Position numbers and translations under genes: made by a program. A stretch of 64,000 nucleotides of DNA from Actinoplanes sp. DH11 (GTDB taxonomy: Bacteria > Actinomycetota > Actinomycetes > Mycobacteriales > Micromonosporaceae): assembly GCF_020873875.1 (NCBI RefSeq), contig NZ_JAHWGU010000013.1:92955-156954 (forward strand), given 5' to 3'. Shown one piece after another: positions 60,105-64,000 of this stretch. The notes under the pieces were generated by a model that was not told where the DNA came from, did no database searches, and worked only from the letters and a program-made list of their open reading frames with translations. The number at the start of each line of letters is the position of its first letter. Positions within the stretch are counted from its first letter, which is position 1.

Positions 60105-61751
60105 GTGAATCTCGAAAAGCTCCTGCACGACCGGCTCGCGCCCGCTCTCGAAGCGGCCGCCGGCACCCCCGTGGACCCGGCCGTCCGCGTGTCACCGCAC
60201 GCCGATTTCCAGTCCGGCGCACCGCTCGCCCTGGCCCGCACGCTGGGCCGGCCGCCCCGTGAGATCGCGGCCGAGGTGGCCGGCCGGGTGCAGCTCGGCG
60301 GCCTCGCGGAGATCACCGTCTCCGGGCCCGGCTTTCTCAACCTGACCGTCAGCGACGACCTGATCGCGGTGTCGCTGGACGCGCTGGGCGGCGACGACCG
60401 GCTCGGCATCCCGCCGGTGGCGCGACCGGAACGGATCGTCGTGGACTACTCCGGTCCGAACGTCGCCAAGGAGATGCACGTCGGGCACCTGCGCTCCACG
60501 GTCATCGGCGACGCGCTGGCCCGGACGCTCGAATGGCAGGGGCACGAGGTACTGCGCGTCAACCACCTCGGTGACTGGGGCACGCCGTTCGGCATGCTCA
60601 TCGAGCAGCTGATCGCCGAGGGCGCCGGCGCGGAGCACTCGCTCGGTGACCTGACCGCGTTCTACCGCCGGGCGCGGGCCGCCTTCGACGCCGACGAGGA
60701 GTTCCGCACCCGGGCCCGGCTGCGGGTGGTGGCGCTGCAGGCCGGCGACGCGGCGACCCAGGCGCTGTGGCGGCGGCTGGTGCAGCGCTCGGAGCAGGCG
60801 TTCCTGGCGGTCTACGACCGGCTCGGCGTCACGCTGGGACCGGCCGACTTCGCGGGGGAGAGCAGCTATGCCGACGATCTTCCCGGCGTGGTGGCCGACC
60901 TGGACGCGCAGGGCTTGCTGGTGGAGAGCGACGGCGCGCTCTGCGCGTTCCCGGCCGGCTTCACGGGCCGGGACGGCAGCCCGATCCCGCTGATCGTGCG
61001 CAAGGGCGACGGCGGATTCGGGTACGCGGCCACCGACCTCGCCGCCCTGCGCCACCGGGTCCGCGACCTCCGGGCCACCGAGTTGCTCTACGTCGTCGGG
61101 GCGCCGCAGCGGATCCATTTCCGGATGGTCTTCGCGGTGGCCCGGGCGGCCGGCTGGCTGCCGGAGACGGTCCGTGCCGAGCACATCGGGTTCGGTTCGG
61201 TGCTCGGCGCCGACGGCCGGATGCTGAAGAGCCGGTCGGGGGAGACGATCCGCCTCGCCGACCTGCTCGACGAGGCGGTGTCCCGGGCCTCCGCGCCGGA
61301 GATCGGGCTGGCCGCGATCAAGTACGCCGACCTCTCCGGCGACCGGCGCGGCGACTACGTCTTCGACGTGGACCGGATGCTGGCGGCCACCGGGAACACC
61401 GGGCCTTACCTTCAGTACGCGTACGCCCGGATCCGCTCGCTGCGTGCCCGGGCCGCCACCGCGCCCGGACCGATCCGGATCGTCCACCCGGCCGAGCGCG
61501 CGCTCGGTCTCGCCCTGCTCGGCCTGGGACCGGCCGTGCGCGGCGCGGCGGCGTCGCGCGAGCCGCACCGGATCGCGTCCTACCTGCACGAGCTCGCCGC
61601 GACGTTCTCCGCCTTCTACGAGCGGTGCCCGGTGCTGCGGGCGGCGGACGACGAGACCCGGGCGAGCCGGCTTTCCTTGGCCGATCGGACCGCGCGGACG
61701 CTCCACCTCGGCATGTGTCTGCTGGGTATCCCGACGCCCGACGAGATTTGA
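60105..61751 (+). CDS. argS: Arginyl-tRNA synthetase
   Basis: A 548-aa class I synthetase starting at GTG (NLEKLLHDRLAPALEAAAGT). The HIGH motif is HVGH (125-128) within GPNVAKEMHVGHLRSTVIGD; the KMSKS-like loop is MLKSRSG (from residue 373); the DALR anticodon-binding domain ends the protein (FYERCPVLRA, LADRTARTLHLGMCLLGI). It charges tRNA-Arg. Length is normal for the family. The upstream Arg-rich leader and hairpins imply control by arginyl-tRNA supply. Whether this is the only argS in the genome cannot be told here. Confidence 0.95.
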   Translation: MNLEKLLHDRLAPALEAAAGTPVDPAVRVSPHADFQSGAPLALARTLGRPPREIAAEVAGRVQLGGLAEITVSGPGFLNLTVSDDLIAVSLDALGGDDRLGIPPVARPERIVVDYSGPNVAKEMHVGHLRSTVIGDALARTLEWQGHEVLRVNHLGDWGTPFGMLIEQLIAEGAGAEHSLGDLTAFYRRARAAFDADEEFRTRARLRVVALQAGDAATQALWRRLVQRSEQAFLAVYDRLGVTLGPADFAGESSYADDLPGVVADLDAQGLLVESDGALCAFPAGFTGRDGSPIPLIVRKGDGGFGYAATDLAALRHRVRDLRATELLYVVGAPQRIHFRMVFAVARAAGWLPETVRAEHIGFGSVLGADGRMLKSRSGETIRLADLLDEAVSRASAPEIGLAAIKYADLSGDRRGDYVFDVDRMLAATGNTGPYLQYAYARIRSLRARAATAPGPIRIVHPAERALGLALLGLGPAVRGAAASREPHRIASYLHELAATFSAFYERCPVLRAADDETRASRLSLADRTARTLHLGMCLLGIPTPDEI

Positions 61752-61853
61752 TCCACGCGTGACGTCCCATCGATCGACCAGTGACCCTATTCAGCGTTAA
61801 GGTCCGTCTTCTGGACGCCTTCGTGGCGTCACCGCACCGATGTGAGGTTCCCG

Positions 61854-63641
<1,788 letters not shown>

Positions 63642-63657
63642 GCCGGCTCCGTGATGC

Positions 63658-63683
63658 GAGGCGGTGCCGTCCGGCACCGCCTC
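63658..63683. terminator. Bidirectional terminator
   Basis: GAGGCGGTGCC, loop GTCC, GGCACCGCCTC: perfect 11-bp stem in the short gap between two convergent genes, so it can serve both. Confidence 0.85.
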
Positions 63684-63686
63684 GGG

Positions 63687-64000
63687 TCAGTCGCTCAGCT
63701 CCCAGTTGGTGTTGCGGTCGGCCTGCACGAACACCGACGTCTTCTTGCCGTCGACAAGGGTGAACGTGCAGACGTAGGTGCGCAGCCCGTCGCCGTTCCG
63801 CTCACCCTGCGGGGCGCACTGCGGGTTCGTGACGGTCGCGCCGGCGGACTTCGCGATCCGGCCGTCGGTCAGCACCGTGCTCTCCAGGGCCGCGGTCAGC
63901 TTCTTCTCCGCGAAGTGCTGGTAGACCGGCAGCGCGACGGTGTAGAGCAGGGCCGACCAGAACGCGGCCCCGGCCACCAGGGTGACGCCGAACGCCACCC
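63687..64000 (-). CDS. Membrane-anchored hypothetical protein (cut by window edge)
   Basis: The last ~104 codons of a gene whose start lies right of the window. A hydrophobic segment (GVTLVAGAAFWSALLYTVAL) is followed by an extracytoplasmic region with two cysteines (NPQCAPQGERNGDGLRTYVC) that could form a disulfide, resembling small DUF4333-type anchored proteins. Function unknown. Confidence 0.6.
   Translation of the reverse strand, partial: VAFGVTLVAGAAFWSALLYTVALPVYQHFAEKKLTAALESTVLTDGRIAKSAGATVTNPQCAPQGERNGDGLRTYVCTFTLVDGKKTSVFVQADRNTNWELSD

Overview
The window is GC-rich (about 70%) with the codon bias of an actinobacterium. GTG starts, leaderless genes with a TANNNT box 6-9 bases before the start codon, WXG100-type secreted proteins and Tat/lipoprotein exports all fit a sporulating, filamentous actinomycete. 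Protein style points to Micromonosporaceae, Actinoplanes-like, but that placement is inference. No rRNA, tRNA or CRISPR array was seen.

Layout. (1) 1-7490, minus strand: four overlapping genes that I read as dpdE-dpdF-dpdG-dpdH, the helicase/ATPase half of a Dpd (7-deazaguanine in DNA) modification-restriction island; dpdH runs off the left edge. (2) 7.5-12.1 kb: a gene graveyard holding broken copies of housekeeping-type hypotheticals, two PIN-domain tails, an M1 peptidase tail, a tyrosine recombinase whose catalytic Tyr is Cys, a frameshifted yefM with a yoeB stub, one intact VapBC pair between two ~80-bp direct repeats, and a secreted ricin-type lectin. (3) 12.3-18.6 kb: a small hypothetical, a SWIM-SNF2 helicase, intact YefM-YoeB, a UPF0158 protein and a pRiA4b ORF-3-like protein. 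(4) 18.6-23.4 kb: an operon of processive GT2 synthase, membrane-fusion protein and GH81 endo-beta-1,3-glucanase lipoprotein, suggesting a secreted beta-1,3-glucan. (5) 23.9-28 kb: a WXG100-domain polymorphic toxin with its immunity gene, a truncated P450 fused in frame to another tail, an NmrA-like remnant and HigBA. (6) 28-41.3 kb: small membrane and hypothetical proteins, orphan ABC and TRAP substrate-binding proteins, a GGDEF-EAL protein, a lysozyme-like protein, an S9 peptidase, a peptidoglycan amidase, a SUKH protein and a second WXG100 toxin cassette sharing its N-terminal domain with the first. (7) 41.4-47 kb: glycerol catabolism: glpK-glpD facing an IclR regulator and a second glpK. 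(8) 47-54.2 kb: a secreted esterase and a three-gene operon (frameshifted DUF559/VSR-like nuclease, a 216-aa protein, a double-ATPase HerA-like protein) that looks like an undescribed defence module. (9) 54.4-64 kb: SGNH lipoprotein, M15-like peptidase, family 1 binding protein with a small membrane partner, CX5R phosphatase, MFS exporter, argS preceded by an arginine-rich leader peptide and competing hairpins, a Tat-exported 5'-nucleotidase, and a membrane protein cut by the right edge.

How the parts connect: the left third is defence and mobile debris; the centre carries cell-surface and contact-dependent functions; the right third is mostly conserved metabolism and export. The most notable items are the argS leader-peptide attenuator, the synthase/MFP/GH81 locus, the HerA-nuclease operon and the dpdEFGH block with no modification genes upstream.
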